64,000 nucleotides of DNA, taken from contig CAJZBQ010000035.1 of assembly GCA_914767885.1 (NCBI GenBank), positions 186,001-250,000 of the forward strand, given 5' to 3'. The notes beneath the pieces are model-generated. The model searched no databases and was not told the origin of the DNA. It saw only the letters and a program-made list of their open reading frames with translations. Positions within the stretch are counted from its first letter, which is position 1. Each line of letters opens with the position of its first letter. Below, piece after piece: positions 18,866 through 28,924 of this stretch. The position numbers were made by a program, and so were the translations under genes. This DNA is from Blepharisma stoltei. Lineage: Eukaryota > Ciliophora > Heterotrichea > Heterotrichida > Blepharismidae.

Positions 18866-21580
18866 TTAATACAAATTATATTTACGCTTTGGATGAAGAG
18901 GTGGGAGTCCACTAGTCTTACTATGGCTATTTTCTAACAGTTTTAATGCTTTTGACAGCTTATTTTCTAAATTTTCAACATTTTCATTCATATTCTAAAT
19001 AAATCTTACAGTAATCTCTTTCTTTATGTCTATGCCAGTGAAGCTATCAATCATTGACTGTGTCGATAAATCAGCACTTGCTGAGGCTTTTTGCTTTACC
19101 CTTTTTTTTGTCCCTGCAAGCTGCTTTAATGAGGTTTCTTTTTTAAGCTCGACTAATTCTAATAAGTCAATTATTTCTTTTCTAGCTTGAAGATTTTTTT
19201 TATTTCTTTCGGCGGCTGTTGCTTTTAGCTGTTGGGCGACCTGGGGGTGCTGCTCAAGCATCATTTCGAAAATATTTTTTTTCATAGCTAGCAATACACA
19301 GTCTATCCTTGACATTGCTGAAAAATCACGAGGTTTTTGGCTTAGCAGTTCGATTTCTCCGAAATATGAGCCTTCTATCATATTTTTAAAAATAAAATGC
19401 TTTGTTCCATAGACGTAGCTTACTTTTCCTTCTACAATGAAGTACATATTGTCTGCATAGTCATTTTTCTTATAAATAATTTCCCTTTCTTGAAAAGTAA
19501 CCCTGCTTAACCTCGGCACAATATCAGCAATTAAGGCTTCATCTTTATTTTTAAAAAATGCAATTTTGTCAACTGCGTGGTCAAACAATGCTTTTCCAAT
19601 TTCAAATCGTAATGCTTTTGGGATGGATGATATTAATTTTGACCTTTCAGCGTCATCTAAAACAAGCTCACGTAAATGCTCTTTTACTTTTTTTATAACT
19701 TGCTTTGTCAGATATTTACTCTCGTGAGCGAACAAAATCATTCGAAAATTGCCCAAAAATCCATACTCGTGAGAACAAAAATTTTTTCAATATAAAAATT
19801 TTTTTATGAAAAACATTTTTATATTAAAGTAATAATTAGTATGGTGAAATCTCGAGCTAATTCTGTTTTAAAATCGAACATTTTCATTTAACACATAAAA
19901 TTTGTATATTAAATTAATTTTACTTCTCAATTTTTACGAATTGGAATTTTTTTAAATTTTGAAAAAAAATTTATAAAATTTATATATAAATTTTAATTAA
20001 CCCCCTGTGTGAGTGAACAAAAGTTTTTTGTTAGCTCACTAAAGGGGGGGAGTTAGGTAATTTTATATCATTGGAAAATAATTCCACTAATTGTAATTTC
20101 GATTTAATAATCGCACTTTTTTCATCAAGATTTGACAGGACACTTGCTAACGTCCCCATAGAAAATGAAAAAAAGCTGATACCGAATAGCATCCAGCATA
20201 TAGAAATAATCATTTCAGTTTGAGTATGGGAGCTTATATCCCCAAATCCTACTGTTGCTAATGTTGTGATCGCTCAATAAAAGCTTGCTAAATAAATCCT
20301 CATTTCTGATGAATCAATGTACCCGTTTTTCACAATCCACGTATTTGGGTTATAATTATCCAATTTAGCTGAAAATATCCAGATACAAGATATAAAATGG
20401 GTAAGTATCATTACAGTAAAAAAAATCCCCATAATTCTTGCTCCTTGATAGTTATCAAGAAAATAATCTAATTTTTCAGACCCAGTCAAACTTTTGATTA
20501 TAGAAGCCAGCTTTTTCGCCCTCACAATTTTAGTCATCCTCGTCATTCTTAAAAACCTCATAAAACTATTAGCTCTTGAAGCCCCAGGTCCTAACGACAG
20601 TAAATAAAAAGGAAAGATCGAAATTAAGTCAACTAAGAGCATTCCTTTCAAATAATCCTTAAAAATCTCAATTCTTGAATACACTAGTTTTCCTCTTGAG
20701 TCATAAATGGCAGTATTTAAATTTATATTTAATTAAAATAATTTTTTATTAAATAATAAAATATTTAAAAAATGCTAAATTTATACTAAATAGGTATACC
20801 AGCACATCACACAGAAAAAAAAAATCGCAAGACGTGTTTATCCAAAACGATGTGTCCCCTATATTTTCAGGGTGCAGTCCAATGATCGTGCATTTTTGAT
20901 AGTGTGCATTTCACCGAAGCACTTTTTGTCGAAAATTTGTTGAAACTTTTTGATAGTGAGAGATTTGACCAAAAACGTTAAATGTCGACCAAATGTATTT
21001 CGATGAAATGCAAACTATCAAAATTCCACTGTCATTTGACATAAACCATATTTTCATCCATAAAAGCAACTTCTCATGGTATCACTGTAAATGTGTACAT
21101 TAAGAAGAATAACAACAAAATATTTCAAAACTGTTTAAATTTCGAGCTAGGATGAAAAAGTCTGTGTTTCTTTACAATTTCGCCTGAATGGTCGGATTCT
21201 CTGGTAAATGTTTTTGATTTTATTATACATTGTATATGCTTTTTGTATGAATTAAATGCATCAAATAAATTTGAGCCGGTGCCATATAGTCTGAGATCTC
21301 TGAGCATTGCTTTAAATAGCAATAGGCCTCGCATTTTTGTGTGGGCTTTTTGGAAAAGAGCCTTTACTCATTCATTTTTAATTGGGCAATTTGAGTAGTA
21401 TTCGCGTCTTCTGTTTGTCAAGCTGCCTGAGTTATCATCATTCCATGTAGCATTTATATAAGATACAGATTCAAAACTTTCTACAGACCCTTGAGAATTA
21501 TTGTTCGCTCTTGGCTGTAATTTTCTTGCTCTTTTCATTGCAAAGTAATCTGGGTCTTCATCTTCATAATTAAAAATCAT
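18866..21580 (-). CDS. Cyclic-nucleotide-binding K+ channel (CNG/EAG-like)
   Basis: 720 aa after removing three inserts (142, 58 and 337 bp) and one 15-nt intron; the total is divisible by three. Order: cytosolic N-terminus from MIFNYEDEDPDYFAMKRARK, S1 (NILLLFFLMYTFTVIPWEVA), S2 (DFFFLCDVLVYLFSINLNTA), S3 (MLLVDLISIFPFYLLSLG), S4 with spaced Arg/Lys (FLRMTRMTKIVRAKKL), S5, the selectivity filter TTLATVGFGD (K+ type), S6, C-linker, and a cyclic-nucleotide-binding domain (GKVSYVYGT..., GSYFGEIELLSQKPRDFSAM). Four TGA codons are Trp, including YW-AITTLATVGFGD next to the pore. The neighbouring glutaredoxin starts 6 bp after its stop. Likely a ciliary or plasma-membrane K+ channel. Confidence 0.93.
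18995..19009 (-). other. 15-nt intron
   Basis: GTAAGATTTATTTAG on the minus strand. It is a multiple of three and contains an in-frame TAG, so unspliced mRNA would stop here. Splicing joins IKKEIT to NMNENVENLENKL, adding 41 residues to the channel's C-terminus. Confidence 0.85.
19719..20055. mobile_element. MITE family A copy, 337 bp, inside K+ channel gene
   Basis: Ends CTCTCGTGAGCGAAC... and ...TCACTAAAGGGGGGGGAG with the shared AT-rich core of the family. TA at 19717-19718 and 20054-20055; removal joins NDIKLP to KYLTKQVIKKV in the C-linker in frame. Confidence 0.9.
20720..20777. other. IES, 58 bp, in K+ channel gene
   Basis: Shortest insert found here. Both edges sit in a direct repeat TATAAATTTA. 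Removal joins FSIN to LNTAIYDSRGK, completing S2 and the S2-S3 loop. Confidence 0.82.
20902..21043. mobile_element. MITE family C copy / IES, 142 bp, in K+ channel gene
   Basis: Carries inverted repeats on the pattern TAGTGTGCATTTCACCGAA / TTCGATGAAATGCAAACTA. TA-to-TA removal (20900-20901 and 21042-21043) jo­ins DENMVY to QKCTIIGLHPENI in frame between S1 and S2. A related repeat occurs at 58073-58215. Confidence 0.8.
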
Positions 21581-21852
21581 TAATGTATTGTTTTAATTTA
21601 ATAGGACTAATAAAACGCTCAAATTTTGTTTACTCCCCGCATATGTGATTGAACGATTTTCGTATATTGCAAATTTTTATATAGATTAAATTAGTAGATT
21701 AGCTAATATTTTTTATAATTTATGAAAATTAATAGTGCATTGGCAAATTAACGTATTTTCTTAATAATCTAAATGGAATTAATCATTTGAAGTGCTTTAG
21801 CCATTAGCCTGGCTTCAAAAGCTTAATAATCTAAAATATTTAGAATTATTAT

Positions 21853-22327
21853 TATATTAAAATAATTAAGCTATATGTCCTAGGTAGGGCTGGGGTTTCC
21901 GAACCTACAAACTCAGCTTTCCCGAGAGGCCTCGGCAGACACCCTTCCTCGCCGCTACAGGCAAAGAATTCGCACGACCGATCTTGGCTTCCATGACTCC
22001 CTGAGCCTATGGGCGCATCACCTGGTCGAAACTCCTAGTTTCTCGTTAGGCCGATGTCCCCTCTTGAGTCCTGTTCAAAGGAATTATTGTTATTTCGGGC
22101 TTTTTTTTGGTCCTGCCCTTTCCAATGATGGTCTCGGAGGCAAAAATTCAGAGTCCCACGGATCAGCTCCAAGAGCCCGAGAAAACCTAGCCCGATATAC
22201 ACAAAGGATTGCCGATCTCTTTCTGCCCTTTCCCTTCACACTGGCCGTTGCCTGATAGTGTTGAAGAAAAAGGGTCAGAAGCTCGGATGGCTTTTCCTCA
22301 CCATTTTTATGCATATAGAATTATTAT
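21853..22327. mobile_element. SINE-like insert with 12-bp target duplication
   Basis: GC-richer 463-bp segment flanked by TAGAATTATTAT at 21841-21852 and 22316-22327. Non-coding; the overlapping ORFs inside it (22064-22314) lie on both strands and look like chance. Lies between the K+ channel and the YbaK gene. Confidence 0.7.
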
Positions 22328-22587
22328 AAATTAAAAATAATTAATAACGAACAGAAATATTTTATAGAGTGGAAAGGTGCAACTTAAATTTTTAAATTAT
22401 TCATTTTAATAGTTTTAATATTTATTATATAAAAGTACACCAAAACAATAAAAAAATAATATATATATAATTTTTTTTCCGAATTTTTTAAACCCCCATC
22501 CTTTATCTAATGATGGGGATCGTTCAATTAAGGATGGGGAAAGTCAGAATTTTCCATATACTAAATTTATAATTTATCTTTTATCAA

Positions 22588-22785
22588 ATAAAGCACATTC
22601 ACACTAGTGGATTGCCATAATTTCAACATTTTAGTTGTTTCACCATAAATTTTGGTGATACCATCCTTTGAAATGGCAAATCCACTAAATATTTAGATAT
22701 GCCATTTTACAGGCTAATTTAGGCAATCCAGTCATATCAGGATACTTCAGGAAATGGCGATCCACTATCGTGGATATGCTTTATA
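22588..22785. mobile_element. MITE family D, about 198 bp
   Basis: Imperfect terminal inverted repeats of about 31 bp: ATAAAGCACATTCACACTAG... at the left and its relative ATAAAGCATATCCACGATAG... on the opposite strand at the right. Interior AT-rich and non-coding. About 90 bp upstream of the YbaK-domain gene, so possibly within its promoter. Confidence 0.75.
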
Positions 22786-22876
22786 TGATTAAAATAATAA
22801 GGAATTTATTTCAGAAAAATCCTATTCTGAGGATTTAATGGAATAAGTTAAATAGTTATTACTTCGTCTTTCATAA

Positions 22877-24028
22877 ATGGAAGCCTTAGCAAAGCGTATT
22901 AATGCCCTGCCTATGTCCGAAGTGGAGCTTAATCTTTGGTATTTCTTCAGACAAAGAAAATTAAGAAGCATCCAAATTAAAAGAGCCCCGTCAGATTATT
23001 ATGAGTGGACTTTGGAAAAAAGAAGAGACTTTTTAGGAGCACCATCTACCCATTATTTATGCAAAACTATTATACTTGAGAATACAGCCTGGAATGAGTT
23101 ATATCAGGACGAGCCTGCGTATTTCAAATATGTTGCTGTGGTGATTCAATATGAGTCAAAACTTAGCTCAGAAAAAGTTATAATTGGATTGGAGAATAAA
23201 TCTTTTTGTTTTAAAAGTAAAAATTATTTTTGAAAAATTATGAGATTACGATGGAGAGGGAAGGATTTAAAATTTTGTTAATGATATATGAAATTCGCCA
23301 AAGAATGACAAAATAACTCAATCAAACATAAAAAGGTCGCTAAAAAGCATTTCCACTTCAGGCTGGCTGATGAGGATATTGCTCACAAGCTGACAGGATA
23401 TGGTTATAACGCTGTCACTCCATTTCTTATGAAGACTGAGCTTCCATTGCTATTAACTTCCCCCAGTAATAAGCAATTCTTGCTTATTCGTATGGCTATA
23501 GCACAACATTTGCAAATGCATAGATCGAAATTTGCATGGTTTTCAGATAAAGTGAAAAATGCAAATTTGGGCATTTACGTTCCGATAATAAGCAAATTTC
23601 GATTTACTATATAAAATTTACATTTGAAAATTTGTGCTAAAACTCCCAACGAGTAGGCAAGAATTTGCTTTTGCTTAATTACAGTGGGGGAGTAAGCAAA
23701 GAAATTTTACAGCTTTCTCCTGATTCCCCTCCAGTAGTAATCAAATTCTTGCTTATTCGTGGAAGTTTTAGAACAAAATTTTGTCAAATGGTAAATTTTA
23801 TATGAATGCTTATATTCAGCCAAAATTAGCATTTTTGACATTTTATCTAAAAAGCCCCCCAAATTTCGATCTATATAATTACTATTTGAGATATTTTCGC
23901 TAAAACTTCCTAACTAGGGGATTGAGTACTTTTGGCTGGGTGGAGGAGAAGTTGACCTCAAGCTCGGAATCAGTATAGACGAATTCTTAGAAAATACCAA
24001 TGCAATGGTAGCAGATATAACTTCATAA
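22877..24028 (+). CDS. YbaK-type aminoacyl-tRNA deacylase-domain protein
   Basis: 195 aa after removing three inserts (123, 239 and 202 bp). Assembled, it reads through the YbaK fold: YFKYVAVVIQYESKLSSEKV, then KKHFHFRLADEDIAHKLTGY, GYNAVTPFLMKTELPLLLSK, and FWLGGGEVDLKLGISIDEFL. The fH/R, LTG, NAVTPF and LGGGE-DLKLG blocks match proteins that hydrolyse mischarged Pro-tRNA or related aminoacyl-tRNAs; substrate cannot be told. It stands alone, not fused to a synthetase. Without insert removal only the N-terminal 118 residues are open. The third insert has no TA at its left edge, see findings. Confidence 0.85.
23220..23342. other. IES, 123 bp, in YbaK gene
   Basis: TA at 23218-23219 and 23341-23342. 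Removal gives CFKSKKHFHFRLADED in frame. Length is a multiple of three but it contains stops. Confidence 0.85.
23456..23694. mobile_element. MITE family E copy 1, 239 bp, in YbaK gene
   Basis: Begins CTTCCCCCAGTAATAAGC and ends CAGTGGGGGAG, with a shared inner block (CAATTCTTGC / GCAAGAATTTGC). TA-bounded; removal joins ELPLLL to SKEILQLSPD in frame. Confidence 0.82.
23725..23926. mobile_element. MITE family E copy 2, about 202 bp, left TA missing
   Basis: Begins TCCCCTCCAGTAGTAATC and repeats the AAATTCTTGCTTATTCG block of copy 1 only 31 bp downstream of it. The right edge is TA (GAG-TA-CTTTTGG), but the left edge reads GATTCCCC with no TA. Removal of 202 bp gives SPD-YFWLGGGE, the expected protein. 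Confidence 0.65.
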
Positions 24029-24074
24029 ATAACCCAAACAAACCATTTCTTAATTTCACTAAATACTAATTACC

Positions 24075-27000
24075 ATGGAAGGAAACTTGTTTTATTCTAA
24101 ATCTAAATCCCGAAACCTTCTAGAAATCCCTAGCTCTCCTCAGACAAATACAGCTACTTTTCCTACAGAATTATTAAATCCTAATAGAGGTCAAGAAATT
24201 TTGATTATGACTATAGACATAGGAGACGGGAAAAAAGAGCCTATTGTCGTGCACGAAGCAGACGAGCCATCAGATCTTGCTCGATCTTTTGCCCAGAAAT
24301 TTGGAATAAATAAAAAACTTGAAGAAGCGCTCACTCATCAAATTGAATACCAAATTGAATTACTAATAAAAGAACAAGAACAAAAGATGCGGGAACAAGC
24401 CAAAAAACAGAAAAATATCATTGAGACGCCACAAGAAATGTCTGAGGCTGCTTCATATGAGCTTTTAGAAGGAAACTCCCGCAAAGAAAGATTTTTGCAG
24501 AGATCTGCAAGCGAAAATATTGGTGAAAAGCTATATTTTAAAGGAATCCAGCAAAAAGAAAGGACAGAAAGAAATAACCAAATGATGAAGCTAAAAATAC
24601 AAGAACGGCAAAGCAATGAGCTTACTTTTAAGCCAGCAATAAATACCAATAGGACTGAATCAATTAAAAAGTCATCAAGCCGCCATGAAGACAGCTTAAT
24701 TTCTCAAAAAACTATAAGGGAAGAAAAGCTGGAAAAAGAAAGGGCCGAAAAAACAGAAAAAGAAAAAGAAATCTGTACATTTAGCCCACAGGTAAACCCT
24801 ATGAGCGAAAAAATACTCCAGAGAAAAATGAGGCAGCAGTCCAAGGATAAGTTTAATGAGCTGTATGAAGAAGCAAAAATAAGGAAAATAAGACAAGAAG
24901 AAATCAATAAGCAAGTGTAAGGGATATTTAGAATTGCTAATGAATTCTCGTATAGGCCAGAAATCAATGAAAATAATTCAAGATTTGTGCCGCAAGATCA
25001 GGATCCTATTGAAAGATATTATGAAATATACCAAATGCTGAACCCTGATCGTAATGAAGAAATCTCATGGAGTGGGATTGTGGTAGAAAATATTGATGCA
25101 GAAGTTTTTGCAATAATAAGACCTTTACTAGAAGAACTAGAAGGACTTGGCCAAAATTTGAATTTTGAAGAATTCTGTGAATCGATGGATAATTTAGTGA
25201 AAATTCTGTCACCAGCTGAAAAACGTATTTTAACTACAAGAAAAGTAAAAGGGGCCCCACAAACAGAAAGGAGTGACAGAAATAATCAAATGAGGATTCA
25301 AGAAAGGCAAAATAATGATATTAATTTTAGGCCTAAAACAAATAGGCCAAATTCGCAGAAAAAAACGTCTGGCCGCCGCGAAGATAGCTTAATTTATCAA
25401 AAAATCGTAATGGAAGAAAAGCTGGAAAAACTTAAAGATGAGCTTCTTGAAAAAGAAAAAGAAATCTGCACTTTTGTTCCACAGATTAACCGCGTACAGG
25501 TTATGATAGTGGACTTTAGAGAGTAAATTTACTCAAATTTTTTAATAGTGTGTCATTTGATCGAAATTTAAGGGTTTTTTTCGATTAATACTAAACCTAA
25601 TGCAGCTCTTATAGGCTTTTTCCTCCTCTTCCAAGCATTCTATTTTCTCAACAGTTTTCTTGATCAGCATCTTCACCTAGATTTTGCTTTCCAAACTTAT
25701 CCCAAAGCTTTAAGATCTCTTCCTTTTCCTTATGAGCTTATGCTATCTCCTTTTTTCCATGCTCTCATCTCATAGCTGCACCTTCAACTTCTTAACCCTT
25801 CACCAAATTTGTTGAATTCCTTTTTTGTCCATTTTTTAGTCTTTTCTTATCTTCCTCGAACTTCTTTGTTTTCCCTCTAATTACTCTAAAAATCCTAAGT
25901 CTCTATAGTCCTCCTATTAAGATTTACAATGACGATTAATAGCTCCAATCCCTCCACTCCCTCTACTTTTGCTCCTTTATGCCAAGTCTTAATACTCCCA
26001 ACAGTTTGTAATTATAATTTCTGCCACTATGGAGGAATCTAAAATCAATAAACTTTCGGTTAGCATCAGTTTGCCGTTGCCAAGGGTTTCTTCACTTTGT
26101 CTAGCAGTCCAACCATGATTTCTTCAGCTTCTTTTCCTATCATCTTCGTCAAAGCTTTCTCATTTTCTAAAATATCATATTCATCCTCCAGATCATCTTC
26201 CATGAGAGCAATCTCACTATCTAAAAATAACAATTCATCCGGTATTTCATCAATATAATCTTTGGGGTTGCTATCATTAAAACTATCATCTTTCTACTAA
26301 ATCTCTAGTTATTTTCAAAGCACTTTCTCCAAAAGAATTCTTTTTAATGCATCTAGATCCATTGCGAAATGAAAAGCCCTTATTATAAGTCTCTCTATCC
26401 ATATTTTCTTGAGGATATGCCACACGATCATTTGACATGGAGCCGATTAACCATATGAGTGAAAAAATTCTCCAAAGAAAGCAAAGGCAGACAAAGGATA
26501 AATTTAATGAACTATACGAGCACGCCAAAATAAGAAAAATAAAACAAGAAGAAATCAACAAACAAATGTAAAAATTATTTAGAATTGCCAATGAATTCCC
26601 TTATAGGCCTGAAGTCTATGAAAGTAATACAAGATTTATTTGTAAAAATCGTGTTGAAAGATACTACGACATTTACAAAATGCTCAACCCTGACCATAAC
26701 GGCGAGATATCATGGAACGGTATCATAATAGAAAAAATTGACACTGAAGTTTTTGCATTAATCCGCCCCTTATTAGAAGAATTAGAAGGACTCGGCCAAA
26801 ACTTGAATTTTGAAGAATTTTGTGAGTCTTATCTTATATTATCTATGCTTTTTACGTCCACTAAAGGGGAAAGCCGTTTCCAGGACCTCCACCATTTTTG
26901 CACGTGTCGGGCCCACAGGTCGCTGGTCCCAACCTGCTTTGTTATACCAAGGCATGCTTGAAAATGACGTTCCGGCTTCGACGGCTCATGAGTGAGCGAC

Positions 27001-27527
27001 TTCATCTTGCTTCCTTGACGCCGTGTGACGACTAAAGGTTCCTTCGCTGCCGCAGAATGGAAGTGGAAAAACCACAGGCCTTTCAAGTTCCCTAAGGGCT
27101 GGCCAAACAGACTAGCCTCAAGCCTCATTATCATAAAATGCAGAATGAGTGGCCGATCAGCAGATCGTTACCGTACGAATGTCGCCATTTTATGATTATA
27201 GAATTTTGTGAGTCAATGGACAATTTAGTAAAAATCCTGTCACCAGTCGAAAAGCGAATTTTGACTACTAAAAAGAAGCAAAAAAAAGTAGAAGAAGAGC
27301 CTGAGTTTAAGCTGCAAAGTGTCAATAGGTCTCAGCTACCTGCAGATCTTGCAGAGATTTATGACCGGCAAGTGGAACAAAAAATTAAATCAGAAAAAAG
27401 GCTTGAGTTGGAAAGAGAAAAGCTAAAAGCATCAGAGCTTGACGGATGCACCTTTCAGCCAAAGATAAAAGTTTACAGACCTCAACAAGAGTATTATGAT
27501 CGCAGGTATAAAATAAACGCTAATTAG
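24075..27527 (+). CDS. EF-hand-like coiled-coil protein with internal duplication
   Basis: 691 aa after removing two 15-nt introns, a 961-bp IES and a 386-bp SINE-like insert. N-terminal ~100 residues (starting MEGNLFYSKSKSRNLLEIPS) are unrecognised. Then come two copies of a ~230-residue unit: a basic helical part (RNNQM...QERQ..., EICTFxPQxN, MSEKILQRK..., FNELYE.AKIRKI.QEEINKQ) followed by an EF-hand-like pair (YYEIYQMLNPDRNEEISWSG; LEELEGLGQNLNFEEFCESM). The intron after EEINKQ is conserved in position in both copies, so the duplication came after the intron. The C-terminus GCTFQPKIKVYRPQQEYYDR is basic. Similar proteins are common in ciliates and may be cytoskeletal; function unknown. 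Confidence 0.8.
24917..24931 (+). other. 15-nt intron
   Basis: GTAAGGGATATTTAG, after EEINKQ of repeat unit 1; contains in-frame stops; splicing continues into IANEFSYRPE. Confidence 0.88.
25489..26449. other. Large IES, 961 bp, carrying antisense coding remnants
   Basis: Both edges share GATTAACC (around 25484-25491 and 26445-26452), holding the boundary TA. Removal joins CTFVPQIN to HMSEKILQRK in frame. On the minus strand it holds coding-like runs, e.g. SNPKDYIDEIPDELLFLDSE and EKALTKMIGKEAEEIMVGLL, and further up AYPQENMDRETYNKGFSFRN, so a gene fragment is embedded. Confidence 0.85.
26568..26582 (+). other. 15-nt intron
   Basis: GTAAAAATTATTTAG, same position in repeat unit 2 as the 24917 intron in unit 1. 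Confidence 0.88.
26829..27214 (-). mobile_element. SINE-like insert, family S2, in coding sequence
   Basis: Flanked by 14-bp direct repeats GAATTTTGTGAGTC (26815-26828, 27201-27214). Its reverse strand shares CATGAGCCGTCGAAGCCGG, CGACCTGTGGGCCCGA and TAGTGGACGT with the insert at 52221-52774. Removing 386 bp restores FEEFCESMDNLVKIL. The duplication contains no TA. Confidence 0.82.
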
Positions 27528-27538
27528 TAAATATAGTA

Positions 27539-27757
27539 ATTGCCCCGAGGATGGCGCTATCTTGCGCCATCCTCGGGCAATTCAAAAATGGCCCCACACC
27601 GGGAATTGAACCCACGTGTGGGGCCATTTTTGGTATGTGTAGAACATCGACTTTCACGTACCAAAAATGGCCCCACACGTGGGTTCAATTCCCGATGTGG
27701 GGCCATTTTTTAAATTGCCCGAGAATGGCGCAAGATAGCGCCATCCTCGGGCAATTA
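27539..27757. mobile_element. Hairpin element, 219 bp, just upstream of mARC-like gene 1
   Basis: Nearly the whole element is an inverted repeat: outer arms TAATTGCCC(C)GAGGATGGC... are themselves palindromic around GGCGCTATCTTGCGCC, inner arms AAAAATGGCCCCACACG are a second inverted repeat. TA-bounded (27537-27538, 27756-27757). It ends 6 bp before the ATG at 27764. Same architecture as 3647-3872. Confidence 0.85.
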
Positions 27758-27763
27758 CAATAA

Positions 27764-28714
27764 ATGGATTGGTGGGTTTGGGCTACAATCATAAGCATTT
27801 TAGCGGTTTTTTATATTGTGAAGAAAAGAAGGACTATAATAGTAACAGATATTATTTTTTATCCCATAAAATCTTGTCAAGGGATACATCTAAATATAGC
27901 GGAAATAGGAGAATCCGGAATAGTAATGGACAGAGAATGGGCGATATTGGATGAGAAAGATAATATTGTTGACCAAAAATTAAACCCAAATCTAGCTAGG
28001 CTAAAGCCGTCGATTATTAATGACAAAGATTCCTGCCCACAATTTTTAGTTTTAAGCTACCCAAAGTTTCAAGATTTTGCATTAAAAATTAACGAAAATA
28101 AAGTTTCGTCCATTTTTGAAGTAGATTTAGAAGAAATGAAAGGAGAAGTCTTAGATGAAGGCCCTGAGGTCGCTAGATGGCTAAGCGAAGTATTTGGGAA
28201 AGATTATAGGCTATGCAAATTGATAAGGCAAAGAGATTTAAGCGACCACCCGAATTATGGAAATTTAGAAGAAGGAGAATTTAAGCTGAGTTTTAATTGT
28301 GAAGGACAATTTCTGATTACTTCAGAAGAAAGTCTTCAGTATATGCTGCAGAGCCTTTCAGAAGACAAAAGAGGGTTATTTGACATGGATTCATTTAGAC
28401 CTAATATTGTGGTAAAAAATTGTCAGCCGTTTGAAGAGGATAATTGAGGAAATTTTGAAATTGATGGAGTGAAGTTTAGTGGGGTACGACTTTGTGATAG
28501 ATGTAGAATGACAACAATGCATAAGGATACACTGCAGCAGGATCCTAAGTTTGAGCCAGTTACTACAATGAGAAGGATACATGGGAGCGGAATTAAAGCT
28601 TTTTTCGGCTTGCTAGCTGTAAAGAGAAATACAGGAATCATTAGAAAAAATTCAGTTTTGACGGTAAAATCTATACAAAAGAGGACAGATGCAAGTGTGT
28701 CACCTTTTAAGTAA
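27764..28714 (+). CDS. MOSC-domain protein, mARC-like (copy 1, intact)
   Basis: 316 aa; one TGA near 28445 is Trp (EEDN-W-GNFEID). N-terminal membrane anchor MDWWVWATIISILAVFYIVK, then the MOSC N-terminal beta-barrel (DIIFYPIKSCQGIHLNIAEI, MDREWAILDE) and the catalytic MOSC core ending LCDRCRMTTMH, where the family's molybdenum-ligand Cys lies, and FFGLLAVKRNTGIIRKNS. This is the plan of mitochondrial amidoxime-reducing component, a molybdopterin enzyme reducing N-hydroxylated compounds with cytochrome b5 and its reductase. A tandem paralogue follows 210 bp downstream. No inserts. Confidence 0.9.
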
Positions 28715-28924
28715 TAAGTGTGAATAAAACTTATTTTATGTGAAAATTTGAATAAAAATTATGAAATAATGCACAAGGGTAATAATGCTCATACCATCTA
28801 GGCTATAAGGTTATACTGCAGACTTTCATTTAATTAGAGAAAAGTAATAGTTCATTTAATTATATAAAATAAAATGGACAAAAGAGCAAATTTTTATCTA
28901 TTATAATAAGTAAGTGGAGAAAAA

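Noticed and set aside
18866-18991. Separate 41-residue gene (MNENVENLENKL...) between the K+ channel and glutaredoxin
   Set aside because: It is in frame with the channel across a perfect 15-nt GTA...AG intron, so it is the channel's C-terminus.
19719-20055. K+ channel as a pseudogene because of stops and frameshifts
   Set aside because: All breaks vanish on removing three TA-bounded inserts and one intron, and the total length is a multiple of three.
22064-22314. Overlapping ORFs of 63 and 74 residues on both strands
   Set aside because: They lie inside a SINE-like insert with a 12-bp target duplication, are antisense to each other and resemble no protein.
27590-27700. tRNA-like T-arm (GGGTTCAATTCCC) in the hairpin element
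   Set aside because: No acceptor, D or anticodon arms fit around it; it is part of an inverted repeat. A distant tRNA origin cannot be excluded.
27551-27763. 70-residue ORF upstream of mARC-like gene 1
   Set aside because: Read entirely from the hairpin element; its repeat content makes it open by chance.
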